From the NCBI RefSeq assembly GCF_004114955.1, contig NZ_CP030053.1, forward strand, positions 5,394,001 to 5,458,000: a stretch of DNA of 64,000 bases, read 5' to 3'. Shown here one piece after another: positions 52,115-61,506 of the stretch. This DNA comes from Bradyrhizobium guangzhouense (lineage in GTDB: Bacteria; Pseudomonadota; Alphaproteobacteria; Rhizobiales; Xanthobacteraceae). The first letter of the stretch is position 1; each line of letters begins with the position of its first letter. The position numbers were made by a program, and so were the translations under genes. The notes under the pieces were generated by a model that was not told the DNA's origin, ran no database searches, and worked only from the letters and a program-made list of their open reading frames with translations.

Positions 52115-54136
52115 TTATGGCTTGCGAGCGCGGGCAATCGTCCGCCGGGCGGCCTCAGCGACGCTTTGCGCCGTGATGCCGAACTCGCGGTAAAGCACCG
52201 GCGCCGGCGCCGAAGCGCCGAAGCCGCGCATGCCGACGAACTCGCCGTCCGTGCCGATCCAGCGATGCCAATCGCCGGCGACAGCCGCCTCGACGCCGAC
52301 GCGCGGCGCGGTGCCGAGAACGGCGGTGCGATAATCATCCGGCTGTTCCTCGAACAATGCGAAGCACGGTGCCGACACGACAGCCGCGCGGACATGCTCG
52401 GTCGCAAGCAGGCGGGCGGCTTCGAGGGCGATCGAGACCTCCGAACCTGTGGCCATCAACGTCACGTCGCGACCGCCATCGGGCGAGACGATCAGATAGG
52501 CGCCGCGCGCGACGCGGTTCTTGCCGCGCGCATCGCTGCGGAAGGTCGGCAACGCCTGGCGCGACAGGCACAGCACGGAGGGACGATCCTCTGCTGCCAG
52601 TGCGCAGTCCCACGCCTCCAGCGTCTCGACCGCGTCGGCGGGACGAAACACCAGCAGGTTGGGAATGACGCGCAGCGCGGCAAGATGCTCGACCGGTTGA
52701 TGCGTCGGACCATCCTCCCCGAGTCCGATGGAGTCGTGCGTCATCACATGGATGACGCGCAGCCGCATCAGGGCCGCAAGGCGGATCGCGGGCCGGCTAT
52801 AATCGGAGAACGCGAGGAACGTGCCGCCATAGGGAATGAAGCCGCCGTGCAGCGCGAGGCCGTTCATCGCGGCGGCCATGCCATGCTCGCGGATCCCATA
52901 ATGGATGTAGTTGCCGGCGAACGCCTCGCGCTTCACAGGCGCCTGCGTCTTGGCGTGCGTCAAATTCGAATGCGTCAGGTCCGCGGAGCCACCGACCAGG
53001 CCGGGAATGGTCCCCGCGATGGCGTCGAGCACCTGCTGCGAGGCTTGCCGCGTCGCCAGCTTGGGACGCTCGGTGGCAAAGCGCTCGCGCAATTTCGCCG
53101 AGGCCCGGGCATAGGCGTCCGGCAGGGCAACCGCCCTGCCCTCGATGAAGAGGTCCCGCTGCTCCGGCGTTGCGTCTTCATAGCGGTCGAGCCAGGCGAG
53201 GCGTTCGACCTGCCCGCGCTGCCCGATCATCCGCCACGCCTTTGCGACGGTGACAGGCACGACGAAGGGCTGATAGTCCCAACCCAGCGTGCGCCGAGCC
53301 GCCGCGGCCTGCTCGGTGCCGAGCGGAGCGCCATGCGCCTTCTCGGTGCCCTGACGGTCCGGCGCGCCGTAGCCGATGATGGTGCGGCAGGCGATCAACG
53401 AAGGCTTTGCGGTTTCACGTTCTTCCGCGATCGCCTGCGCAACGGCTTCGGGATCGTGCCCGTCGACGCGACGCACCGACCAGCCTGATGCAGCGAAGCG
53501 CGCCAGTTGGTCATCCGAGGTCGCGAGCGACGTCGGTCCATCAATCGAGATGCCGTTGTCATCGAACAACACGATCAGGCGGCCGAGCCCGAGATGGCCG
53601 GCAAGCGAGATCGCCTCCTGGCTGATGCCTTCCATCAAGCAGCCGTCGCCAGCGATCACATAGGTGAAGTGATCGACGAGGCCGTCGCCGTGCCGCGCAT
53701 TGGCCATGCGCTCGGCGAGCGCCATACCCACCGCAGTCGCGATCCCTTGCCCGAGCGGTCCTGTCGTGGTCTCGACGCCGGGCGTGTGGCCATATTCCGG
53801 ATGCCCCGGCGTCTTGGATCCCCATTGCCTGAAGGCCTTGATGTCGTCGAGGCTGACATCGCCGCCGGTGAGATGCAGCAAGGCGTAGAGCAGCATCGAG
53901 CCGTGGCCGGCCGACAGCACGAAGCGATCCCGGTCCGGCCAGCTCGGATGCGCGGAATCGAATTTGAGGAAGCGCGAGAACAGCACGGTCGCGACGTCGG
54001 CCATGCCCATGGGCAGGCCGGGATGACCTGATTGCGAGGTCTCGATGGCATCGACCGCGAGGAAGCGGACGGCGTTGGCGAGATCGCTGTGCGCGACCGC
54101 CGTGAGGTCGGCGTCGGCATGAACCGAGATGTTCAT
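52115..54136 (-). CDS. cbbT: Transketolase
   Basis: 673 residues from ATG 54136 (GGAGGATCTG upstream). Thiamine-diphosphate enzyme moving two-carbon units in RuBP regeneration. Motifs: [34 protein letters not shown], the TPP/Mg motif [20 protein letters not shown] through [28 protein letters not shown] and RIRYTEXXXX-equivalent [17 protein letters not shown]. Full length for the family. Third gene of the cbb operon; a second transketolase for the pentose phosphate pathway is expected elsewhere. Confidence 0.95.
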   Translation of the reverse strand: MNISVHADADLTAVAHSDLANAVRFLAVDAIETSQSGHPGLPMGMADVATVLFSRFLKFDSAHPSWPDRDRFVLSAGHGSMLLYALLHLTGGDVSLDDIKAFRQWGSKTPGHPEYGHTPGVETTTGPLGQGIATAVGMALAERMANARHGDGLVDHFTYVIAGDGCLMEGISQEAISLAGHLGLGRLIVLFDDNGISIDGPTSLATSDDQLARFAASGWSVRRVDGHDPEAVAQAIAEERETAKPSLIACRTIIGYGAPDRQGTEKAHGAPLGTEQAAAARRTLGWDYQPFVVPVTVAKAWRMIGQRGQVERLAWLDRYEDATPEQRDLFIEGRAVALPDAYARASAKLRERFATERPKLATRQASQQVLDAIAGTIPGLVGGSADLTHSNLTHAKTQAPVKREAFAGNYIHYGIREHGMAAAMNGLALHGGFIPYGGTFLAFSDYSRPAIRLAALMRLRVIHVMTHDSIGLGEDGPTHQPVEHLAALRVIPNLLVFRPADAVETLEAWDCALAAEDRPSVLCLSRQALPTFRSDARGKNRVARGAYLIVSPDGGRDVTLMATGSEVSIALEAARLLATEHVRAAVVSAPCFALFEEQPDDYRTAVLGTAPRVGVEAAVAGDWHRWIGTDGEFVGMRGFGASAPAPVLYREFGITAQSVAEAARRTIARARKP

Positions 54137-54165
54137 CAGATCCTCCAATTGTTGATCCTTTCGGA

Positions 54166-55041
54166 TCACTTCAGGCTGCGCTTGCGCTCGATCAGCTGCA
54201 TGATGAGCGGCGTCAGGATGAGTTGCATGGCGAGGTCGAGCTTCGCGCCGGGGCACACGATCGAATTCGCGCGCGACATCCAGCTGTGCGGCAGCATCGA
54301 GAGCAGATAGGGAAAATCGATGCCGCGCGGATTCTTGAAGCGGATCACGACCATCGATTCGTCTGGCGTCGGGATCCAGCGCGCGATGAACGGATTGGAC
54401 GTGTCCACCGTCGGCACCCGCTGGAAATTGATGTCGGTCTCGGTGAATTGCGGGCAGATGTAATGGATGTAGTCAGGCATCCGCCGCAGGATCGTGTCGG
54501 TGACGGCCTCGGTCGAATAGCCCCGCGCGCTGCGGTCGCGATGCAGCTTCTGGATCCATTCGAGATTGATGACGGGCACGACGCCGATCTTGAGGTCGGC
54601 GTAGCGTGCGACATTCACCCTGTCAGTGACGACGGCGCCGTGCAGGCCCTCGTAGAACAACAAGTCCGAGTTCTCCGGCAGCCGCTCCCATTCGGTGAAG
54701 GTGCCGGGCGCCGCGCCATGGAGCGCGGATTCGTCGGCGTCATGCACATAGTGCCGTGTCACCGCCGTGCCGGTCTCGCCATAGTCGCGGAAGGCCCGCT
54801 CCAGCTCTTCGAACAGATTGGTCTCGGGGCTGAAATGGCTGAAATGCTTGTTGCCGCGTTCCGCCTCCGTCGCCATCTGCGCGCGCATCTCGGCGCGGTC
54901 GTAGCGATGGAACGCATCGCCCTCGATGTAGACGGCGTTGACCTTTTCACGGAAGAAGATCTGCTCGAACGTCTTCTTGACGGAGGTGGTGCCGGCGCCG
55001 GAGGAGCCGGTGATCGAGATGATCGGGTGCTTCCTGGACAT
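54166..55041 (-). CDS. cbbP: Phosphoribulokinase
   Basis: 291 residues, the proteobacterial class I (octameric, allosteric) form. Uses ATP to convert ribulose 5-phosphate to RuBP, one of two reactions unique to the Calvin cycle. P-loop [39 protein letters not shown], and [20 protein letters not shown] with the acidic Walker B-type region. In this class NADH activates and AMP inhibits. ATG 55041 opens [12 protein letters not shown]. Second gene of the operon. Confidence 0.96.
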   Translation of the reverse strand: MSRKHPIISITGSSGAGTTSVKKTFEQIFFREKVNAVYIEGDAFHRYDRAEMRAQMATEAERGNKHFSHFSPETNLFEELERAFRDYGETGTAVTRHYVHDADESALHGAAPGTFTEWERLPENSDLLFYEGLHGAVVTDRVNVARYADLKIGVVPVINLEWIQKLHRDRSARGYSTEAVTDTILRRMPDYIHYICPQFTETDINFQRVPTVDTSNPFIARWIPTPDESMVVIRFKNPRGIDFPYLLSMLPHSWMSRANSIVCPGAKLDLAMQLILTPLIMQLIERKRSLK

Positions 55042-55053
55042 GGGACGCCTCGC

Positions 55054-56091
55054 TCACAGCCGGAAGAAGCCGCGCCGCGCGAACAGCGGTGCGGAGACGC
55101 CGGCGGCCAGCAGCGGATCGCAATGCAGTTCGGCGACGCGGCGCACCTCGTTGCTGGAGCCCATGACCAGCGGCACGCGCTGGTGCAGGTTTTGCGCAGA
55201 CAAATCGAGGATGCGCTCGCGCCCGGTGGAGGCCGAGCCGCCGGCTTGCTCCATGATCATGGCCATCGGGTGGGCCTCGTAGACGAGGCGCAGACGGCCA
55301 TCGCCGTAGCCGGGCCGCGCATCGGAGGGATAGAGGAACACGCCCCCGCGGGTGAGGATGCGATAGGTCTCCGCCACCAGCGAGCCGATCCAGCGCATGT
55401 TGAAATCGTGGTTGGCGGGTCCTTCGACACCGGCGAGACATTCGTCGATGAACGCGCGCACCGGCGTTTCCCAGTGACGACGGTTGGAGACGTTGATCGC
55501 AAACTCCTCGCAGGTCTCGGAGATCTGCACGGCGCTGCGCGCGAGACGGAAGCAGCCGGCCTTGCGATCGAGAGTGAAGATGTCGACGCCCTCGCCGAGC
55601 GTCAGCACCAGTGAGGTCTGCGGACCGTAGGTGACGAAGCCTGCCCCCAGTTGCGCACAACCGCGTTGATGGAAAGCGAGGCCGAGATCATCAGGTGCGG
55701 GCAGGATCGAGAAGATCGTGCCGACGGTCATGTTGAGGTCGATGTTGGTCGAACCATCGAGCGGATCGATCGCAACACAGATTTTGGCTGCGCGGTCGCC
55801 GATCTGCGGCTCGCGCATCTCCTCTGACGCCAGTGCCGCGATGGGCAGCTTGCCGAGGCAGCGGCGCAGGATCGCATCGGCCTGAACGTCGAGGTCGCGC
55901 TGGATGTCGCCGTCGCTGTTGCGTCCGGTGGTCAGGCCGGAGGCATCGGCGAGATCGCCTGTCGCGATGAGGTCGGCGATCTCGATCGCGGCGGTTGCGA
56001 TGGCGTCGACTGCGGCCGCCACAGCCAACGCGTGCGGGGCCGTCTCGGAATAGCGTTGAAGGCGGTCGTCCAGCCTGAGTTGCCCGGTCAT
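55054..56091 (-). CDS. cbbF: Class I fructose-1,6-bisphosphatase (possibly also sedoheptulose bisphosphatase)
   Basis: 345 residues from ATG 56091; a longer in-frame reading to 56163 has no family support. Mg-dependent FBPase with [10 protein letters not shown], the metal-binding [51 protein letters not shown] and [31 protein letters not shown]. First gene of the cbb operon and therefore the one next to the CbbR-controlled promoter. Its distance to the divergent cbbR start is 118 bp. Confidence 0.95.
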   Translation of the reverse strand: MTGQLRLDDRLQRYSETAPHALAVAAAVDAIATAAIEIADLIATGDLADASGLTTGRNSDGDIQRDLDVQADAILRRCLGKLPIAALASEEMREPQIGDRAAKICVAIDPLDGSTNIDLNMTVGTIFSILPAPDDLGLAFHQRGCAQLGAGFVTYGPQTSLVLTLGEGVDIFTLDRKAGCFRLARSAVQISETCEEFAINVSNRRHWETPVRAFIDECLAGVEGPANHDFNMRWIGSLVAETYRILTRGGVFLYPSDARPGYGDGRLRLVYEAHPMAMIMEQAGGSASTGRERILDLSAQNLHQRVPLVMGSSNEVRRVAELHCDPLLAAGVSAPLFARRGFFRL

Positions 56092-56187
56092 CTGCGTCCA
56101 TCCCCTTGTCGGCGCCGCATCCGGTTCCCTCCCTTCGGGAGGTCGGGCGGTCTGTCCCAACACGTTGAGATTGACAGGGGCGGCTTA

Positions 56188-56234
56188 ATAAGGAAAATTT
56201 CTAATCATAATGAGTGCCAAAGAATTTCCTTATA
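56188..56234. promoter_or_regulatory. Inverted repeat at the cbbF-cbbR divergent promoter
   Basis: ATAAGGAAAATTTCT (56188-56202) and AGAATTTCCTTATA (56221-56234) form an imperfect inverted repeat that straddles the cbbR start codon at 56210. It is A/T-rich and contains LysR-type T-N11-A patterns, a plausible CbbR binding region controlling both cbbR and the cbb operon. Confidence 0.5.
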
Positions 56235-57238
56235 ATGGTTCCGGCCATGCGGCGACCCAACTCCGGCATCTGACGATCCGGCAGTTGCGCTCGCTTGCGG
56301 CGCTGTCAGCCAAGGGCAGCGTGACGGCGGCCTCGACCCAGCTTGGGCTGACCCAGCCGGCGGTGACGCAGCAGCTCCGGCAGCTTCAGGACCTTGCCGG
56401 TTTGCAGCTGGTGCAGCGGACCGGCGACGGCATGCTGCTGACCGAGGCAGGCCGGGAGGTTCTGGCGCTCGCCGAGCGCGTCGAAGCTGCGATCGCCGAC
56501 TGCCAGGGCGCGCTCGACCTGCTCGCCGGCAGGACCGGCGGCACGGTGCATCTCGGCGCGGTCTCGACCGCAAAATATTTCGTGCCGCACGCGATCGCGG
56601 CCTTCTCCAAGCGCTTCCCGAAAATCGAGATCAAGCTCACCATCGGCAACCGCGAGGATATCCGCGAGGCCATGCACGGCTATGAGCTCGATTTCGCCGT
56701 GATGGGCCGGCCGCCGGCCGACGTCAGCGTCGACGTGCGCCAGCTCGGGCGCAATCCGCACATCATCGTCGCGCGCAAGGGGCACTGGCTGGAGAAGGAT
56801 TCCGGGCTGAGCCTGACCGACCTCGTGCACGAGACCTTCCTCACGCGCGAGCCGGGATCCGGCACCCGCACGCTGATGGAGGGGATGTTCCAGCGGTCCG
56901 ATCTCGAGCCGATCATCGGCATGGAGATGAGCAGCAACGAGACCATCAAGCAGGCGGTGATTGCCGGGCTCGGCATCGCCTTCATCTCGGCGCACACCGT
57001 GGCGCATGAGCTCGCCGAGGGCCGCCTCGTCGTGCTCGACGTCGCGGGACTGCCGATCGTCCGGCAATGGTACGTGATCCGCCGCAGCGACAAGGTGCTG
57101 CTGCCGCCGGCGCAGGCGATGTTCGACTTTTTGGGCTCGGAAGGCGCGAACTATCTGCCCGAAGTGCCCGCTCTCGGCGAGAGCGCCAGCGCCGCGTTCA
57201 GCCCATCAGCTTCATCGCGATCGTCGCCGCCAGAATGA
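56210..57238 (+). CDS. cbbR: CbbR, LysR-type regulator of the Calvin-cycle operon
   Basis: 342 residues. LysR helix-turn-helix (~residues 18-78: LTIRQLRSLAALSAKGSVTA, then QLGLTQPAVTQQLRQLQDL) and effector-binding domain (~110-315: RTGGTVHLGAVSTAKYFVPH, LGRNPHIIVARKGHWL, VIAGLGIAFISAHTVAHELA). CbbR activates cbb operons in response to metabolites such as RuBP, PEP or NADPH. Divergent from cbbF, the usual arrangement. No clear Shine-Dalgarno precedes the ATG, suggesting a leaderless or weakly translated message. Confidence 0.94.
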   Translation: MSAKEFPYNGSGHAATQLRHLTIRQLRSLAALSAKGSVTAASTQLGLTQPAVTQQLRQLQDLAGLQLVQRTGDGMLLTEAGREVLALAERVEAAIADCQGALDLLAGRTGGTVHLGAVSTAKYFVPHAIAAFSKRFPKIEIKLTIGNREDIREAMHGYELDFAVMGRPPADVSVDVRQLGRNPHIIVARKGHWLEKDSGLSLTDLVHETFLTREPGSGTRTLMEGMFQRSDLEPIIGMEMSSNETIKQAVIAGLGIAFISAHTVAHELAEGRLVVLDVAGLPIVRQWYVIRRSDKVLLPPAQAMFDFLGSEGANYLPEVPALGESASAAFSPSASSRSSPPE

Positions 57239-57290
57239 CGATGATCTGGAGCAGGCGCTCCGTCGTGAAGATGCGGTTGAAGGTGGTCAT
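57198..57290 (-). CDS. Candidate 30-residue membrane peptide
   Basis: 30 residues: MTTFNRIFTTERLLQIIVIL followed by AATIAMKLMG, one membrane span with a polar N-terminus. It lies antisense to the cbbR 3' end (41 bp overlap). The ribosome site is weak. It is called because the span is well formed and the stop is clean; chance is possible at this length. Confidence 0.4.
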   Translation of the reverse strand: MTTFNRIFTTERLLQIIVILAATIAMKLMG

Positions 57291-57409
57291 CGCGGGGCCC
57301 GGTGGTCTCGATGGAATGGGTCGGGCGTATGGCTAGCATACCGGGCCGACGGCGCAACTCCGTATGGCCCACGTATCCTGACGGCACGCAGGCCCGCGAT
57401 CGTTCATGA

Positions 57410-57607
57410 TCAGGCGGCGCGCGGTGCGGCGAAATCGGTGCGCGCGGCGAAATAGGCTTCCAGCTCCAAAAGAGCGCGGGCTTCCCATTCGCCCGCCTGC
57501 TCCAACAGCGACCAGCGCTGGCTCGGACGAAACGCCGCGGTCTGGCGATAGAGCGATGCGATGCCGCGGTAGCGGCGCACGTTCTCGAAAATGGCGTGCC
57601 CGTTCAT
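57410..57607 (-). CDS. Short helical protein of the ENVRRYR family
   Basis: 65 residues: MNGHAIFENVRRYRGIASLY, RQTAAFRPSQRWSLLEQAGE, then a Leu/Glu-rich helix (ARALLELEAYFAARTDFAA). ATG 57607 follows GAGGGAG. It is paralogous to the gene at 43746, sharing the ENVRRYR core and the conserved W/L-x-LL-x-QA second-helix start. No known function. Monocistronic, in a region between cbbR and the DUF4118 gene. Confidence 0.75.
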   Translation of the reverse strand: MNGHAIFENVRRYRGIASLYRQTAAFRPSQRWSLLEQAGEWEARALLELEAYFAARTDFAAPRAA

Positions 57608-57742
57608 GACGAAAACTCCCTCGTATTCCCGCGGGAGAAATTGCGGCCAAATCTTTTTCGAAAAGTTAGCGGCGCGATCCGGCTGCGCGGATGGTTGCCG
57701 GACTGTTGCGCGAGCGCAACGGCCTGATCGCGCACCCGCCGT

Positions 57743-58162
57743 CTATTGCGAATTCGTTGCCGCGCTCTTGCCTGGCGCCTTCAACCCGCCGCGGCTGACG
57801 AGGGCCGAAGCCTTGCGGCAGAGATCGGCAAGGCCGATCAGGAGCACGGCAAGCAGGAAGAACAGGTTGATGGAATCCGCGTCAGCGGCGGTCAGCGGGG
57901 TGATCTCGAACACCGGAGGCATGAAGGCCCACCACACCACCGGAACGGTGAGCAAGGCGGCGAAGATGGCCGCCGGCGCGCCCGCGACGAGGCAGAGCAC
58001 GAACAGGCTCGGCAGGAATGTTGCGAAATAGAGCTTGGCGCCGAACGCGACGCAGACGCCTTGAAGCGCAGCCGATACTGCGACCGAAACAAATCCGAGC
58101 AGAAATGCCTGCCACGACCATGGCCGTACTCGCGGTACGCCAACCAGTCCCGCACGCCTCAT
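57743..58162 (-). CDS. DUF4118-type small membrane protein
   Basis: 139 residues from ATG 58162 (GGGGAGG upstream). Four membrane helices matching DUF4118, the KdpD-like membrane module: FLLGFVSVAVSAALQGVCVA, TFLPSLFVLCLVAGAPAAIF, AALLTVPVVWWAFMPP and SINLFFLLAVLLIGLADLC. Here the module stands alone, with no kinase, GAF or catalytic part, ending in a short Lys/Ala tail. It may be a partner of a sensor encoded elsewhere. Confidence 0.8.
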   Translation of the reverse strand: MRRAGLVGVPRVRPWSWQAFLLGFVSVAVSAALQGVCVAFGAKLYFATFLPSLFVLCLVAGAPAAIFAALLTVPVVWWAFMPPVFEITPLTAADADSINLFFLLAVLLIGLADLCRKASALVSRGGLKAPGKSAATNSQ

Positions 58163-58385
58163 AGGGCCTCCCCTGCCGCCGTTAACCAGGCCGCTTGCGA
58201 CCAAAGTACTACAGCCGCAGGAAATCTGCGAGGCGCAAATTGCGCCATTGGGCCGACGATCAGAGCCTGGTAAACCGCTGCGTCACACAATCGTACCGCT
58301 ACTCGGTCGTGGCATAGATCAGGCTCGCGACCGGCAGCGCAAGGCCAATGGCCGAGGCCAGCGTCCAGCCGCCTTGGACGAATGC

Positions 58386-59492
58386 CTAGGCGCCGATCGC
58401 AGATCCGGCCGCACCGGCGGCGAAGAACGTCGCCATATAGAGGCCGTTGAGGCGGCTGCGGTGCTCATGCCCGAGCACGAAGATGGCGCGGAAGCCCAGG
58501 ACGACATTGCCCTGCACGCCGAAATCGATCGCGATCGCGGCGACGACGAGACAGGCGAGATTGAGCATCGATCCGGCCGCACCGACATGGGTGACGAGGA
58601 AGCCGAGGGCGACGAACAGCATCGCGGCGAGCGTGGCGATGCGGCTGTGGCCGCGATCGGCGAGCCGCCCCGCGATCGGCGCCGCGAACACGCCCGAGAC
58701 GCCGGCGAGCGCGAACAGCGCGATGCCGCTCTGGGTGAAGCCGAACTGGCCGGCAAGCTGCAGCGGGATGACGGTCCAGAACAGGGCGAAGGCGCCGAAC
58801 AGGCCGGCCTGGTAGAGCGCCCGGCGCCGCAGCAGCGGCATGGTCCGCACCAGATGCGGCATCGACAGCAGCAAATCGCCGTAGTGCATCCGCGCCACCG
58901 GCTTGCGCTGCGGCAGCGTCAGGCGCAGCACGACGATCAAGGCGATCATCAACGCCGCCGAGCAGAAGAACACCGCGTGCCACGACAGCGCCGCGGTGAC
59001 GAAGCTCGAGGCCGGTCGCGCCAGCATGATGCCGAGCATCAATCCGGTCGAGACGTTGCCGACAACCCTGCCGCGACTGGCCTCCGGCGCCAGATGGGCG
59101 GCGTAGGGAATGATGATCTGCACTGCGACCGAGCCGAGGCCGATCAACAGCGCCGCGATCAGGAACGGCACCGCGTGGGTGGCAAAGCCGGCTGCGACCA
59201 GCGCCGCCGCGCCGAGCGCAATGACGGTGCAGATCAAGGTGCGGTTCTCGACGAGATCGCCGAGCGGCACGATAAACAGCAGTCCCGTGCCATAGCCGAT
59301 CTGCGTCATGGTCACGATCAGTCCCGCCGCCGCGTGCGACAGGCCGAGCGCGGCGCTGATCGGCGCGATCAGCGGCTGGGCATAGTAGATGTTGGCGGCG
59401 ACCATGCCACAGGCCGCGGCAAGCACGAAGGTCAGTCGTTGCGACACCGCATCCGGCTCGGGGGCGGCGTCGATCGTGGCATTCATCGTCAT
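58386..59492 (-). CDS. MFS transporter, C-terminus truncated by an in-frame amber codon
   Basis: 368 residues, start ATG 59492 (GGAGAG upstream). Eleven clear membrane helices; segment 1 with AANIYYAQPLIAPISAALGL, the A-type loop PLGDLVENRTL, and a TetR gene upstream on the same strand. TAG at 58386-58388 interrupts the reading frame where close family members typically have Trp. In the same frame 27 further codons follow (AFVQGGWTLASAIGLALPVA, SLIYATTE) to a second TAG at 58299, encoding the expected twelfth helix. The protein is therefore shortened by one helix, unless the amber is read through or is a sequencing error. Confidence 0.85.
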   Translation of the reverse strand: MTMNATIDAAPEPDAVSQRLTFVLAAACGMVAANIYYAQPLIAPISAALGLSHAAAGLIVTMTQIGYGTGLLFIVPLGDLVENRTLICTVIALGAAALVAAGFATHAVPFLIAALLIGLGSVAVQIIIPYAAHLAPEASRGRVVGNVSTGLMLGIMLARPASSFVTAALSWHAVFFCSAALMIALIVVLRLTLPQRKPVARMHYGDLLLSMPHLVRTMPLLRRRALYQAGLFGAFALFWTVIPLQLAGQFGFTQSGIALFALAGVSGVFAAPIAGRLADRGHSRIATLAAMLFVALGFLVTHVGAAGSMLNLACLVVAAIAIDFGVQGNVVLGFRAIFVLGHEHRSRLNGLYMATFFAAGAAGSAIGA

Positions 59493-59530
59493 TCCAAACT
59501 CTCCGGGACTTCCATACAGGATTTTCGATA

Positions 59531-59550
59531 TAGGAAACGCTCATTTCCTA
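59531..59550. promoter_or_regulatory. Operator upstream of the MFS gene
   Basis: TAGGAAACGCTCATTTCCTA, perfect 7-6-7 inverted repeat, in the 71-bp gap between the tetR stop and MFS start. A near copy lies upstream of the tetR gene at 60195-60214. Confidence 0.7.
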
Positions 59551-59563
59551 ATGTGACAAGAAT

Positions 59564-60184
59564 TCAGGCAAGCAGCTTCATCGCGACGCCGACCAGGCGC
59601 TCGCCGTCGAGCGGCAGGCGTGCCTTCCCGACCACGCGCAAGCCCTGCGTCATGCAGATCACCAGCCGCGCGGTATCGTCGGCGTCGACTTGATCGGGGA
59701 TCGAGCCGTCGGCGTGGCCCTCGCGAATGAGGCCGGCGATGAAACTTTCGTTGGTCTTGAGCTGCGCCGTCACGCGCGCACGCATCACCGGATCGACCGC
59801 CGACAGCTCGACCGCGCTGCCGACCACGATGCAGCCGCGGCGCCCCTCCGCGCCTTGCGAGTGCTCGACATAGGACTCAAGGACGTTGCGCACCCGCTCG
59901 CGACCATTGGCGCCGCGTGCCGCTGCACGGCGGGTCTGCTCGCTCCGCACCGCGACGTAGCGCTCGAACGCGGCGAGAAAGACGGCGTGCTTGTCGCGAA
60001 ACGCCTTGTATACGCTGCCGGTGGCAAGCCGCATCGCCGCCGTCAGCTCTCCGATCGAAGTGGCATGATAGCCGCGCTCGCAAAACACCCTGATCGCGCC
60101 GTCCAGCGCGGTGTCCATGTCGAACTCCCGGGGGCGACCGGGGAGATGGGCCGATGGCTCGGATTTTCGGGCAGCTTTTTGCAT
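59564..60184 (-). CDS. TetR/AcrR-family transcriptional regulator
   Basis: 206 residues from ATG 60184. TetR HTH at residues ~20-65 (ALDGAIRVFCERGYHATSIG, ELTAAMRLATGSVYKAFRDK) and a helical ligand domain of the TetR_C type (GCIVVGSAVELSAVDPVMRA, ARLVICMTQGLRVVGKARLP). The basic N-terminus (MQKAARKSEPSAHLPGRPRE) is usual for this subgroup. It lies upstream of the MFS gene, and 20-bp inverted repeats of the same design precede both genes, so it probably represses itself and the transporter, released by a substrate of the pump. Confidence 0.9.
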   Translation of the reverse strand: MQKAARKSEPSAHLPGRPREFDMDTALDGAIRVFCERGYHATSIGELTAAMRLATGSVYKAFRDKHAVFLAAFERYVAVRSEQTRRAAARGANGRERVRNVLESYVEHSQGAEGRRGCIVVGSAVELSAVDPVMRARVTAQLKTNESFIAGLIREGHADGSIPDQVDADDTARLVICMTQGLRVVGKARLPLDGERLVGVAMKLLA

Positions 60185-60194
60185 TGCGGAATAA

Positions 60195-60214
60195 TAGGGA
60201 ATGACTGTTCCCAA
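60195..60214. promoter_or_regulatory. Operator upstream of the tetR gene
   Basis: TAGGGAATGACTGTTCCCAA, inverted repeat with GGGAA/TTCCC arms and 6-bp centre, 10 bp before the tetR ATG. It shares spacing and most positions with 59531-59550 when read on the minus strand. Confidence 0.65.
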
Positions 60215-60239
60215 ATAAAGACACGTGGTTGTGATTGAG

Positions 60240-60540
60240 GCTCGGGCAGCAGGCTGGTCGTGATCCCCGTGTCCCGGACGAGCTGCAGCGCGCAACGCTG
60301 CTGCGCAGAGCCGGGACCCACGCCACACGGAATGCTCGGAGACGTGGGCCCCGGCTCTGCAGTGCATCGTCGAAGAGACGCTGCACTGCGTCCGGGGCAC
60401 GAGATCGGAGACGCATACTGCCTTTCCGCGTCATTCCGGGATGCGGCTCTCGGCGCAGACCCGGAATCCATTTCACAGCGCGACTGGCGGCCCGATGGAT
60501 TCCGGACCCGATGCTGCGCATCGCCCCGGAATGACGGAGA
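60240..60540. repeat. Composite intergenic repeat region
   Basis: The 362-bp stretch 60185-60546 has no gene. It holds two repeat types: imperfect inverted copies around GAGCCGGGACCCACG and CGTGGGCCCCGGCTC (60308-60357) with GCAGTGCATCGTCGAAGAGA, CGCTGCACTGCG nearby, and a second inverted pair, GTCATTCCGGGATGCGGC (from 60431) against GCGCATCGCCCCGGAATGAC (to 60536), with a shared GGAATCCAT/ATGGATTCC between them. These are typical alphaproteobacterial palindromic intergenic elements. Confidence 0.65.
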
Positions 60541-60546
60541 ATGCCA

Positions 60547-61506
60547 TCACTCCTTCCGCCGCACCTGCGTCCCGTCGGCCATGGTCGCCACGCCCTTCCG
60601 CTCCACGATCATCCCATACGCCTGCGGCTGGCGGTGAACATCGAAATTGAAGGTCGTGCGCTTGTAGGAGTTGCAGAGATCGAGATCGCAGCGGGCAAAG
60701 GCGAGCTCGTCGCCCTTGGTGGTGCATCGCGCGATGATCTCGCCTGATGGCGCGATGATGCAGCTGCCGCCGATATGATCGACGCCCTCCTCAACGCCGG
60801 CCTTGGCGACGCCGACCACGAAGGTGCCGTTCTGATAGGCGCCCGACTGCATCACCAGATGATTGTGGAACAGCGAGAGATCGTCGTGCTCCGGAGCCGG
60901 CGGATTGTGCACCGGCGTGTTGTAGCCGATCATCACCATCTCGACGCCCTGCAAGCCCATCACCCGATAGGTCTCGCTCCAGCGGCGATCGTTGCAGATT
61001 GCCATTCCCATCACGCCGCCGAAGGCGTCGACGACACCAAAGCCGGAGCCCGGCTCGAAATAGCGCTTCTCCAGATGCTGAAACTTGCGCCACGGCTCGT
61101 GCTCGGCATGACCGGGCAGATGGACCTTACGATACTTCGCAACGATCGCGCCGCCTTTGTCGACGAGGATCGACGCGTTGTAGCGATGGATCATGCCGGC
61201 CTCGACCGTGAGCTCGGCATAGCCGAGACAAAATCCGATGCCGAGCTCGCGGCCGAGATCGAACAGCGCTTGCGTTTGCGGCCCCGGCATCTCGCGTTCG
61301 AAGAAGCTGTCGATCTCGGCCTGATCCTCAAAATGCCAGCGCGGAAAGAAACTGGTCAGCGCGAGCTCGGGGTAGACGATCAGATCGCAGCCATTGGCCT
61401 TGGCCCCGCGCATCAACGCCATCAGCCGCGCCACCACCTCGGTTCGCGTCTCGCGTCTCGCGATCGGACCAAGCTGGCCGGCCGCCACAGTCAAGAATCT
61501 CGCCAC
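60547..61506 (-). CDS. N-carbamoyl-D-amino-acid hydrolase-like nitrilase-superfamily enzyme
   Basis: 319 residues from GTG 61506 (GGGGGCG upstream), which reproduces the family length; the longer frame to 61665 adds no conserved sequence. Carbon-nitrogen hydrolase triad E47 (IVYPELALTSF), K127 (KYRKVHLPG) and C171 (MAICNDRRW), spaced as in Agrobacterium N-carbamoyl-D-amino acid amidohydrolase. VMIGYNTPVHNPPAPEHDDL and FHNHLVMQSGAYQNGTFVVG are also DCase-like. It hydrolyses N-carbamoyl amino acids to the free amino acid, CO2 and ammonia. No hydantoinase or permease is nearby. Confidence 0.9.
   Translation of the reverse strand: MARFLTVAAGQLGPIARRETRTEVVARLMALMRGAKANGCDLIVYPELALTSFFPRWHFEDQAEIDSFFEREMPGPQTQALFDLGRELGIGFCLGYAELTVEAGMIHRYNASILVDKGGAIVAKYRKVHLPGHAEHEPWRKFQHLEKRYFEPGSGFGVVDAFGGVMGMAICNDRRWSETYRVMGLQGVEMVMIGYNTPVHNPPAPEHDDLSLFHNHLVMQSGAYQNGTFVVGVAKAGVEEGVDHIGGSCIIAPSGEIIARCTTKGDELAFARCDLDLCNSYKRTTFNFDVHRQPQAYGMIVERKGVATMADGTQVRRKE

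Noticed and set aside
53507..54031. Plus-strand open frames inside the cbb operon
   Set aside because: All lie antisense to cbbT, have shadow-type composition and no ribosome sites; the cbb genes are unambiguous.
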